A stretch of DNA of 64,000 nt from positions 1,240,001-1,304,000 of the forward strand of contig NZ_CP132985.1 of the NCBI RefSeq assembly GCF_003286595.3. Direction: 5' to 3'. Position 1 is the first letter of the stretch; each line of letters starts with the position of its first letter. A program made the translations under genes and the position numbers. Below the pieces are notes generated by a model. It was not told the DNA's origin, ran no database searches, and was given only the letters and a program-made list of their open reading frames with translations. Below are positions 36,801 to 45,100 of this stretch, piece by piece. The DNA is from Aerococcus mictus. Lineage in GTDB: Bacteria; Bacillota; Bacilli; Lactobacillales; Aerococcaceae.

Positions 36801-39800
36801 TTCTTAGAATCGGTAAAGCTTGGGCGAGCTGTTTCCGCCTTGTCGCCTGGGATCACATCAACTGCTTCATAGGCTGGCGTATATTCAGAGGCTTGGCTAT
36901 AAACGGTTACCGTAAAGGTCCGGTTTGTGGCATACCCTGACTTCGCGTTCTTGGCATCAACCACAATGGTGTAGGTATGTTCTTCTTCACCTTCAGGCAA
37001 GATTGGGCTACCCGTTACTTGGCCAGTGGCAGGATCATAAGTTAAGCCTGCGCTCGCAAGGTCTTGGTAGGTTACATTGCCTTGGTCATCCGTTGTTGCA
37101 ATCCGAACACTCAATTCATTAGCGAGTGGTTCAGTTTCTGTTTGACCATCTGTATCGACAGTCGCGAAGTGAACTTGGCCATTCTCAACGCTAGCTGGGT
37201 TAGTTTGACCAGCAGCATCGACAAATTGATCAACCTTAACCCCAGTCATTTCTTGACCCTTGGCTACTCTTTGGTCGCTGTTGATGTCTTTGAGGTCAAG
37301 CACATCCACCTTAGCGGTAACTTCAGGGTTGCCTTCACCGACTGTGGTGTAGTTAGCTGAGTGGGTCTTGCCCCCTGTAGTTAAAGTAATCAAGATGTCT
37401 TGACCTTGAGTCAATCTTTGACCTTCAGGCAGTGCGATCTTGTATTCACCGCTTTGTGTGTCAACAGCTGAGCTTCCAAGTTCCGTCACGCTGCCATCTG
37501 GGTTAACCAGTGCCGCTTGAACACTTGGTGCATCTTCTTGGCTAAAGCCTGTGTTAACCACACCATGGATGCTAGTGTCCTTGTCACGGGCAGATTGAAC
37601 CAGGATATTGGCGTTAGTCCCTGTGAGCCCTTCATTGACGATCGCTTTCTCAACTGGAGAAAGAACTTGTTTTTCTTCTTCGGTTAAATTAGCCAAACGA
37701 TCATTTTGGAATTCATCAGGACGACCATCGCCATCGATATCTGAAATCCGATAGCCTACATTGGCATTGGAGTTTCGCACAACAGGACCTGAATCAAGGG
37801 TCAGATAACCTGTAAAGGCAAAGCTAGCATCTGGATATGCCTTCAAGATATCTTCTGTCGTTACGCCATCACGAAGTTTATAAACAATCCGAGCCGCTGC
37901 TGGATCCAAGTGAGAGTTATTAAAGTTGAAGATCCGGCTGACGGTATCGTTTTGTGGATCGAGCTTGAAGATACCTTCGCCCGTTTCACGGTTAAATTCG
38001 CTTTGGAAGTCATCATTACGTGAATCTAAACCATTGAAGAAGACTTTAGCTTGAGGGATATAGTTTTTGTCCAAGCCTACTGCTGAGTTGTTATAGAAGT
38101 CTTTTCCATTTGGTACATAGTAGAGTTCAGCAGACTCAATATATGGCAGGAGACGTTGGTCTACCGTGTAGTGGTAGTGGATTGGGTTAGTCGTCGCACC
38201 AGCTGTGTTCAGTGATGACCCACCTTGCTTAGCGAAGATTTGGTCAAAGACAAAACCGCGCATCTTGTCTCCGGTCAGACCTGTGTATGGGCTCACTTCG
38301 TCGCCTTCCTTGTAGCTGACTTCCCCACCGGATAGGCGGAACCAGTTATTGAAGGTTGGGTTCTTAGCAACATTATCGTTAGCTACTTTTTCATCATATT
38401 GGGTTGGGTTTACCTTCATGAAGGTTGAAGAATAAGAGCCTTCGATCATGGCCTTGTTGGCATTGTTGTAGATGAAGGAAGTTGAACCGAAGTCCCCGTT
38501 AGTGACAGGACGTCCCAATTCTTCTTCAGCCTCATCAATAATGGACTTGATCGAAGTATCTAAGGTCACCTTAGCGGGGTAGTTGTATTGGGCACCAATC
38601 GCTGTGTTGGTCATCAGGGCTTCTTTATCAGCTGCCCCACCCCAAGCGCGCATTCTCCAAGAATTGGTCTTGTCGCCATTACGGTTAACGATCCGTTCGA
38701 ATTCGCCACCAGCACCATTCTCAACCTTGGTAATGTGTTTAGCCAAGTTATCTGAGAATTCAATAACATAGTCCCACTTCTTCAAGGTTTCTAAGCTTGA
38801 ACTTGGAATACCATGAAGCAAGCTAGAAATCGTCACGTCAATTTCATTTTTGGCTTGAGCTTCTGGCGTGATCGCATCTGCTAATTGGTGAACTTGGTTG
38901 TTGAAGAAGCCTTCTGAATTCTCGTTACGAGAATCTTCATTGCTTTGTGGAATGAAGCGTTCTTCAGAAACTTTTTGACCGGATTCACCTGGGCGCTTGT
39001 TGACATCAACTAAACCAGAAATCAAGTTAGAAGTCGATGAACGTGGTAATTCCACAACCACTTTAACTTCTCTTTGGCCGACTTTAGAGGTATCCACAAA
39101 GAATCCGCGTGAAATCTTATTGCCTTCAGCGTCTAACTTATCATTGCCGTCTGCATCCTTCTCGAACAATTCCACTAAGGCAGCTTGAGTTGCTTCATCG
39201 TCAGCGAAGCTAAACTTGGTGCCTTCTGGAAGGTCTACAGCTTGGCCATCTGCTGTCTTGGTCAAGTTTTGGGCTAAATCTTTAGCTGTTACTTCTGTAT
39301 TGAGCAGAACGGTCCGGTTTTGGCCCGCTAATTCATAGTTAATTTCAGGTTTAGCTGGTTTTGGCAATTCATCCTCTTTTGGATTAGTCCGTGAGGTATC
39401 ATCCACACCAGGGTTACCTTCATTAGTGATTGTGCTTGGGTCGCCAGAGAAGTCACCGAAGTTGTAAGAAATATTCGCTTCGGTATTAGCGACATAATTT
39501 CCCTTCTCATCTAAGAAGAAACCATTGAAGACATAGCGTTGGTCCAGATTATTTGGTGCTAGATCTTTAATGTTCACATCATCTTTGAGGTAATAAACCA
39601 CGCGAACAGATGAAGGATTAGCGCCAATCCCTTCATTGAATTGGTCCTTATCGTTAGGATCTAAGCGGAAACGTCCGGCACCAGTTCTTGGATTGTAATC
39701 CATGAAGTATTGGTCAAATTTACCAGTTAGTCCTCCACCATTGGCGATTGGTAGAGTCTTGTCGATACCGGTCTTTCCATGTAAGATCAAGCCATTGTAG

Positions 39801-41236
39801 AAGACTTGTGATTTCGGATCAAATTCTCTTGAGCCATCAGATAGTTTGTAAATCCCTACGCCTTTAATGTATGGGAGTAAACGTTCATCCGCTTGGAAGT
39901 GGAAGCTTGCTGGAGAATTTGGACTACTGTCTGAGGATTTCTTGGTAAAGTATTGGTCAACCGCAATCCCCCGTACCTTAGCATTCTCATCGTATTGGCC
40001 GGTGTGCGGGTTGTAAGTGCCACCTTCCACATACTGAGCCAAGCCATTAGAATTAGAATACTCACCTTGGACTTCTTGGGCATGGCCAGCTGCTTGCAAC
40101 TTATCCAAATTCGTATCTTCAGTCTTAACGAGTGCTGTATCTACAGTGCCTTCAACAATTTTCTTCTCTACAGGATCGTAGATATAGGCATTGAAGAATA
40201 ATTCATTACGGCGACGTGCGTTGGGATAGGCACCAAGAATGTCTGCAATTGACTTGTTGAATTTAATTTGAACTGTCGCTAATCTTGAAAAACCAATTTG
40301 TGAAGACCCGAAAATCGAATCATAGTTATTCCAAGCGTTAGGATTGCTTGAAGTTGAAACAATATTCACATCAAAGGCATTAGCCCGCCAGGTATTGGAT
40401 AACTTACTTGGATCTTCAGCATCTTGCATCCGGGTGAAAGAGAAATCACGGTCGGATGTCTTATCACTCTCATCAGCGATGTAACGAATATCGCTAATAT
40501 GTTTAGCTAAGCGCTCATCAATTTCGTAACGGACTTCATAACGATCTGTTGGTGGCACTGTTTCTAGGTAGACACGGTTTTCGATTTTGAGGGTATCTTT
40601 AGCTAAATTTTCTTCTTCAGTTAAGTCCTCAATATCAATACCATAGTCGCGAATATTATTTTGTTTTAAGGTACCGTCAGGATTATTTTGATCGAGAGCC
40701 GCATTCAAATCATTAGTGTTCAAAGGTTGCCCTGTGCGCTCAGTTCCATCTTCATCTGTTGTGGGCGCATTAGCAACTTCTGTCTGTTCTTCTAATGCAG
40801 GTGCTTTAGGTGCTGGCTTCGTTGAAACTGCACCGTCAGAAGCCCCGTTATCCGATTGGCTTTCGATTTTTTCAGCTAGTTTAGGGTCTTGAACTTTCAA
40901 GTCCTTTTCCGTTTCGATGGTTTCAGCCACACCACCATCTGCAGGAATCACTTGCTTGGTGACTGGGTCACTGGTCGTTTTTTGGGTATTTGGCTGATTT
41001 TCATTCTCTTTGGCTGTTTCATCAACCTTACCTTGTTCTTCAACAGTTAAGTTCAAGTCACCATTCACAGCGTCATTGGTCCCAGCAGCCCGAGCCACTT
41101 GGACATCCCCCGCAAAGAGGAGCCCCGCAGCCACAGCTACAGAAGCCACGCCGACACTTAGGCGCTTGATGGAGTAGCGATAGAACTTATTGCCCTGCTT
41201 CTCCTTTTTCACTTGGTAGTTATTTTTTCCAACCAT
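33863..41236 (-). CDS. Giant YSIRK/LPXTG cell-wall-anchored surface protein 1 (2457 aa)
   Basis: A sortase-anchored surface protein. The signal peptide carries YSIK (21-24, a YSIRK variant) and ends around residue 50 (VARA/AG). Two related modules of unknown fold follow (about 210-665 and 785-1180), sharing RLLPYI, a VFxNGL motif, G(A/E)GxFxLDP and VVY-LKD segments. Next come Rib/Ig-like domains with YDP..TG and VxYxDGS patterns, two thrombospondin-type-3-like Ca2+ Asp-rich stretches (DTDGDG.. at about 1745 and DTDKDG.. at about 1997), Ig-like PNTDVEVKDKDG repeats, and a Pro/Glu-rich wall region. LPQTG is at about 2424-2428, followed by a hydrophobic segment and KKKKED. It is probably an adhesin. 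AAGGAGGAC precedes ATG. It resembles aerococcal surface proteins. Confidence 0.9.
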   Translation of the reverse strand: MVGKNNYQVKKEKQGNKFYRYSIKRLSVGVASVAVAAGLLFAGDVQVARAAGTNDAVNGDLNLTVEEQGKVDETAKENENQPNTQKTTSDPVTKQVIPADGGVAETIETEKDLKVQDPKLAEKIESQSDNGASDGAVSTKPAPKAPALEEQTEVANAPTTDEDGTERTGQPLNTNDLNAALDQNNPDGTLKQNNIRDYGIDIEDLTEEENLAKDTLKIENRVYLETVPPTDRYEVRYEIDERLAKHISDIRYIADESDKTSDRDFSFTRMQDAEDPSKLSNTWRANAFDVNIVSTSSNPNAWNNYDSIFGSSQIGFSRLATVQIKFNKSIADILGAYPNARRRNELFFNAYIYDPVEKKIVEGTVDTALVKTEDTNLDKLQAAGHAQEVQGEYSNSNGLAQYVEGGTYNPHTGQYDENAKVRGIAVDQYFTKKSSDSSPNSPASFHFQADERLLPYIKGVGIYKLSDGSREFDPKSQVFYNGLILHGKTGIDKTLPIANGGGLTGKFDQYFMDYNPRTGAGRFRLDPNDKDQFNEGIGANPSSVRVVYYLKDDVNIKDLAPNNLDQRYVFNGFFLDEKGNYVANTEANISYNFGDFSGDPSTITNEGNPGVDDTSRTNPKEDELPKPAKPEINYELAGQNRTVLLNTEVTAKDLAQNLTKTADGQAVDLPEGTKFSFADDEATQAALVELFEKDADGNDKLDAEGNKISRGFFVDTSKVGQREVKVVVELPRSSTSNLISGLVDVNKRPGESGQKVSEERFIPQSNEDSRNENSEGFFNNQVHQLADAITPEAQAKNEIDVTISSLLHGIPSSSLETLKKWDYVIEFSDNLAKHITKVENGAGGEFERIVNRNGDKTNSWRMRAWGGAADKEALMTNTAIGAQYNYPAKVTLDTSIKSIIDEAEEELGRPVTNGDFGSTSFIYNNANKAMIEGSYSSTFMKVNPTQYDEKVANDNVAKNPTFNNWFRLSGGEVSYKEGDEVSPYTGLTGDKMRGFVFDQIFAKQGGSSLNTAGATTNPIHYHYTVDQRLLPYIESAELYYVPNGKDFYNNSAVGLDKNYIPQAKVFFNGLDSRNDDFQSEFNRETGEGIFKLDPQNDTVSRIFNFNNSHLDPAAARIVYKLRDGVTTEDILKAYPDASFAFTGYLTLDSGPVVRNSNANVGYRISDIDGDGRPDEFQNDRLANLTEEEKQVLSPVEKAIVNEGLTGTNANILVQSARDKDTSIHGVVNTGFSQEDAPSVQAALVNPDGSVTELGSSAVDTQSGEYKIALPEGQRLTQGQDILITLTTGGKTHSANYTTVGEGNPEVTAKVDVLDLKDINSDQRVAKGQEMTGVKVDQFVDAAGQTNPASVENGQVHFATVDTDGQTETEPLANELSVRIATTDDQGNVTYQDLASAGLTYDPATGQVTGSPILPEGEEEHTYTIVVDAKNAKSGYATNRTFTVTVYSQASEYTPAYEAVDVIPGDKAETARPSFTDSKNEPAQPALDSEAAYTAPETVDVDGTSVAVHVDPQTGVVTVDPAETAKVPGKAITVPVTVKYQDGSTDQANATINVTDPEFIDRTNDPDAPVPAGYKKVELVAGQGVTPFEGGDKTYHVKEGTKIPADKIPTPTAAAGYENPVWDNDPAQTVTADSPSRFTASASPAPEADTTAPTITVSAKDIQATEGQPIDPVSVTTDDLEATVTVDGLPEGLTYNPETKQIEGTVPAGTVQWTDDQDESRDFPATVKAVDPAGNEATEPINVTVLRDTDGDGQADQNDEDDDNDGIPDKDDDASKVWDGLDAKTTDTIVTNGQEVPANTKVVTPNKPGAKVTTPAPVDGLSVDENGNLVGTPNVDFQPGETEKVVEIPVEITSTGTGQKDDQGKPTDEAIQRTVKVTVTNPNPAERPAESSVEVTPKSQNALEGKDITPVTPQADNVPEGGSVKVTIDGQDTYPGLTVDPETGQVTGQPQITDWAPEEETRTITVEVSVLDKDGKPVTDADGNPVTAESTITVYRDTDKDGQPDKDTGMPEDPNNPNVPGIDQGDKDDDNDGWTDQEEKDRGTDPKNEDSFPRVTEPGAENQPGQDTTTVTGKTTPNTDVEVKDKDGNTIGTGTSDDQGNIKIDVPKQNPGDKISIVPGKKDDQGNFKPVTGDNGNPQGGAETVVKETPQITNPGAKNEPGSDKTTVTGKTTVPNSTVEVKDKDGKTIGTGTSDDNGDFTIEVPRQGSGDTLIIIPSKDYTNSDGTVETRTGDPVKTTVTTTGRPSVKQDKDIYEPEYKPGSGQPGDKVEIGEPIFRDEDGKVVNPPAGTSFQPGAGETGISVDPETGAVVIDVPADAKPGDKIEKSVTVTYPDGSSETVIVTVTVEENEGSGVTPVPTPKPQPEPQPEEQPEVEDEVKPDPEAESNDDPVKADDKTVSVKTQTPAKEDKSKTQAAPAQVHTQLPQTGAVAGLASSLALALIGAGSILALGKKKKED

Positions 41237-41292
41237 ATGTGTCCTCCTTATACTCGTACATATTTGTTTTTTATAAATAAGAACTTTGTAAA

Positions 41293-41322
41293 GATATAGT
41301 ACCTAAAAAAAAAAAAATACAA
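41293..41322 (-). promoter_or_regulatory. Candidate phase-variable promoter of surface protein 1 (13-T tract)
   Basis: On the minus strand TTGTAT (41322-41317) is followed by a homopolymer of 13 T in all (41317-41305) and then AGGTACTATATC. A -10 of TATATC gives an 18-base spacer; TACTAT gives 15. The homologous stretch before surface protein 2 has GTACCATA but no T run. The tract lies between the likely promoter boxes, so slippage would change their spacing. Confidence 0.5.
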
Positions 41323-41727
41323 TGTATATAAATTTTTAAAAGAGATAATTTATTATTTTATCTATTTATATATCCATAACCTCCCTTTATAGATGTCTAT
41401 AAATAGGCCTTATTTATATATAAAATACATATTTGTTTTTAAATTATATTTAAAATATCATTTGAGTTATCCCCTTTAATTTACAGTATAATAATTAACT
41501 TTAAAAAAACAAATCTTACTTTGTCTTTTATTTGGGAATATAATCTATAATTTAGCTTCTAAGCCCTGTCACGAAAGCCTTCCTGTCCATTTAAATTTAT
41601 AAAAGTTTACACGCAAAAGAACATTATTTTGTTCTATATAAGAACAATATTGTTTATTTTATAGTTCTTATTTTACATTTTAAAAAAGCTACACATCTGC
41701 CGAATTCGTTCAGTATATTAGTAAGAT

Positions 41728-41757
41728 AAAAACTCCCACACAATTATGTATGAGAGT
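41728..41757 (-). terminator. Second copy of surface-protein terminator
   Basis: On the minus strand ACTCTCATAC and GTGTGGGAGT pair around ATAATT, followed by five T. It is a near duplicate of the hairpin at 42060-42093, with no gene between them. Confidence 0.75.
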
Positions 41758-42059
41758 TTGTGCATTATATCTTAAAATATACTTTACACTTTTCATTTCT
41801 CAATAGAAAATTTTGTAAAAAATTATTTAATTGCATAACTAAGATTTATATTAAATAGATAAACATTTGCCTCTTATATTTAATATATTTCGCTTCCCTA
41901 TTCTTCCATCCATCACTAGTTAAAATTTACTCGCGAATTGCTACTGTTTTAAACTTCTTTATCTATAAAATTTTGCCATTTATCCTTGTTATTATAGCCA
42001 TAGCCTGCTTTACATTCGCTATAAGATTACTTTAATCAAAAATAGAATCAATCCCTACG

Positions 42060-42093
42060 AAAAAACTCCCATACTTATGTATGAGAGCTTTTT
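42060..42093 (-). terminator. Terminator of surface protein gene 2
   Basis: On the minus strand CTCTCATAC and GTATGGGAG pair around ATAA (one G-T pair) and are followed by six T, about 25 bases past the stop. Confidence 0.88.
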
Positions 42094-42117
42094 GAACTAT
42101 GAAGTCAAATCAATAGC

Positions 42118-45100
42118 CTAGTCTTCTTTTCTTCTTTTACCAAGAGCAAGAATACTACCGGCTCCGATAAGAGCTAGAGCTAATGAGCTTGCTAGACCTG
42201 CCACTGCACCTGTTTGAGGGAGTTGACTTTGTACTTTGGCAGAGCTTGCTTTATTAGCTGATGGTTGATTTGCTTTTGTCGTTGCTGCATGTACTACAGT
42301 GTTTGTATGAACTGGTTGAGCAACTCGATTGCCGTGACCTGATTGTCCTGGTTTTACCGTATTAGGTTTAGGAGTGGCAGGTTTTGGACTTGCATCTGAA
42401 CCATTGTCATCGCGACCTGCAGCATGGCCTTTAACTGGAACCACAACTACCTTCTTACCACCTGGTAATTCTGGATCAGTGATGGTAACAATAATTGGAC
42501 CGTCAACGTCGGTGCCTGGGGTCACTTCCACTTCACCAGTTGTTGGATTGATAACAACAGGAATGTTCTTGCCGTCTTCATCCTTAGCGGTTACCTTGGT
42601 GTCTTTATCAGGGTTATTCACCTTGATGCCAGTCCCTTGTTGGTCATCAGTTGGGTTGACTTCTTTGACTTGTGAGTCATCTACTGTGGTCTTTTCAACT
42701 GTTTCACTTGGTGTATTAGGCACATCAGAACCGTTATCATCGCGACCTGCTTCGTGTCCCTTAACTGGAACGGTAACTTCTTGCTTACCACCTGGGAGGT
42801 CTGGATCTTCAACGGTAACAGTGATTGGGCCGTCAACGTCAGCACCTGGAGTCACTTCCACGTCACCGGTTTCCGGATTGATGACTACAGGAACATCCTT
42901 ACCGTCTTCATCTTTAGCGGTTACCTTGGTGTCTTTATCAGGATTATTAACCTTGATACCAGTGCCTTGTTTTTCATCCGTTGGGTCAACAGGTGTAACC
43001 ACAGAGTCGTCAACATTAGTCTTCTCACGGACTAATTGGTCACCTGGGATAGTATCCTTAGAGCCATCTGGGTAAGTGATGGTTGCGGTACCATCATTGC
43101 CGATTTCAACCTTAGTTGGGTTTTGACCTTCCTTAGCTGCAGGGAATTTATCCTTGTTGGCATCTTCAATAGCTTTCTTAACCGCATCTTTTTCTTCTTG
43201 GGTTAAGTTTGTCTTGTCAGCAACTGGAGTCTTCTCAGCTGGAACGACTGGGTCCGTTAAGTCTGCTTGGGTCTTATCTGAGCCGTTGTCATCGCGACCT
43301 TTTTCGTGACCTTCAACTGGAACTTCGAAGCTTTGTTTGCCTTCTGGCAAGTCTTTGTCTTCAACAGTAACGGTGATTGGGCCGTCAACCTTAGTACCAG
43401 GAGTTACGGAAACTTTACCTGTTTCTGGATCAACCGTTACAGGAACATCTTGGCCGTCTTCATCCTTAGCGGTTACCTTGGTTGGGGTCTTGTCGTCTTT
43501 GTTCTTCACAACAAGTCCGGTGTCTTGAGAATCATTGGTTGGTTTAACTGTCTTAGGAGTTCCTTCTACTGTTGTCTTAGGTCTTTCAACCACTAAGTCT
43601 TTACCTGGGATGGTGTCTTTTGATCCATCTGGGTAGGTAATGGTTGCAGTACCGTCATTGCCGATTTCAACCTTAGTTGGATTTTGACCTTCCTTAGCCG
43701 CAGGGAATTTATCCTTGTTGGCGTCTTCGACAGCCTTCTTAACTTTTGCTTTTTCGTCATCTGTTAAGTGGTTCTTGTCTTCGACTTCTGTCTTAGTTGG
43801 AACAGTTGGGTCAGTTAAGTCGGCTTGGGTCTTGTCTGAACCGTTGTCATCGCGACCAGCTTTATGACCGTTAACAGGAACAGTGACTTCCTTTTTACCG
43901 CCTGGTAGATCTGGATCAGTGACAGTAACGGTAATCGGACCATCAACGTTCTTCCCTGGGGTGACTTCCACTTCACCGGTTTCTGGATTGATAACTACAG
44001 GAACGTCCTTGCCATCTTCATCCTTAGCGGTTGCCTTGGTGTCTTTATCAGGATTGTTGACTTTAACGCCGGTACCTTGTTTTTCATCGGTTGGGTTAAC
44101 AGCTTTAACTGCAGTGTCATCAACATTAGTCTTTTCACGGACTAATTGGTCACCAGGAATGGTGTCTTTAGACCCATCTGGGTAAGTGATGGTTGCGGTA
44201 CCCTTGTCATCAACGGTTACGGTTGTTGGGTTTTGACCTTCCTTAGGAGCTGGGAATTTGTCCTTGTTAGCGTCTTCGATAGCCTTCTTAACATTATTCT
44301 TTTCATCTTCTGTTAAGTGGTTCTTGTCAGCGACTGGAGTCTTTTCAGCTGGAACAGTTGGATCTGTTAGATCAGCTTGAGTCTTACCTGAATGGTTGTC
44401 GTCGCGACCTTTTTCGTGACCTTCTACTGGGACTTCGAAACTTTGTTTACCATTTAGTAAGTCTTTATCTTCAACGGTGACAGTGATAGGCCCATCAACA
44501 TTGGTACCTGGAGTTACGGAAACTTTACCAGTTTCTGGATCAACCGTTACAGGAACATCTTGGCCATCTTCATCCTTAGCGGTCACCTTGGTTGGGGTCT
44601 TGTCGTCTTGGTTCTTCACAACAAGTCCAGTGTCTTGAAGATCATTGGTTGGCTTAACTGTCTTAGGTTCGCCCTCAACAGTAGTCTTAGGCCTTTCAAC
44701 GACTAAGTCCGTACCTGGGATGGTGTCTTTGGATCCATCTGGGTAGGTAATTGTAGCTGTACCGTCTGGGCCAACTTCAACTGTAGTTGGGTTTTGACCT
44801 GGTTTAGCTTCAGGGAATTTACCCTTATTAGCGTCTTCGACTTTCTTCTTAACTTCAGCTTTTTCTTCAGGAGTTAAGTTAGTCTTGTCTTCAACTTCGG
44901 TCTTAGCTGGGACAGTTGGATCAGTTAGATCTGCTTGAGTCTTGTCTGAACCATTGTCGTCGCGTCCGGCTTCGTGGCCTTCAACTGGGACTTCGAATGT
45001 TTGTTTACCGTCTGGTAAGTCTTTGTCTTCAACGGTGACTGTGATTGGGCCGTCAACATGGGGACCTGGAGTTACGGAAACTTTGCCAGTTTCTGGGTCA

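Larger units (their letters stand above)
41237..42117. other. 881-bp AT-rich gap between the two surface protein genes
   Basis: No ORF on either strand looks like a gene. Contents are the T-tract promoter region of surface protein 1, paired AGAACA/TGTTCT inverted repeats (41619-41636 and 41641-41668), and two similar minus-strand terminators (41728-41757 and 42060-42093). The rest shows nothing I can interpret. The inverted repeats look like a protein-binding or regulatory region without a gene to regulate. Confidence 0.5.
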
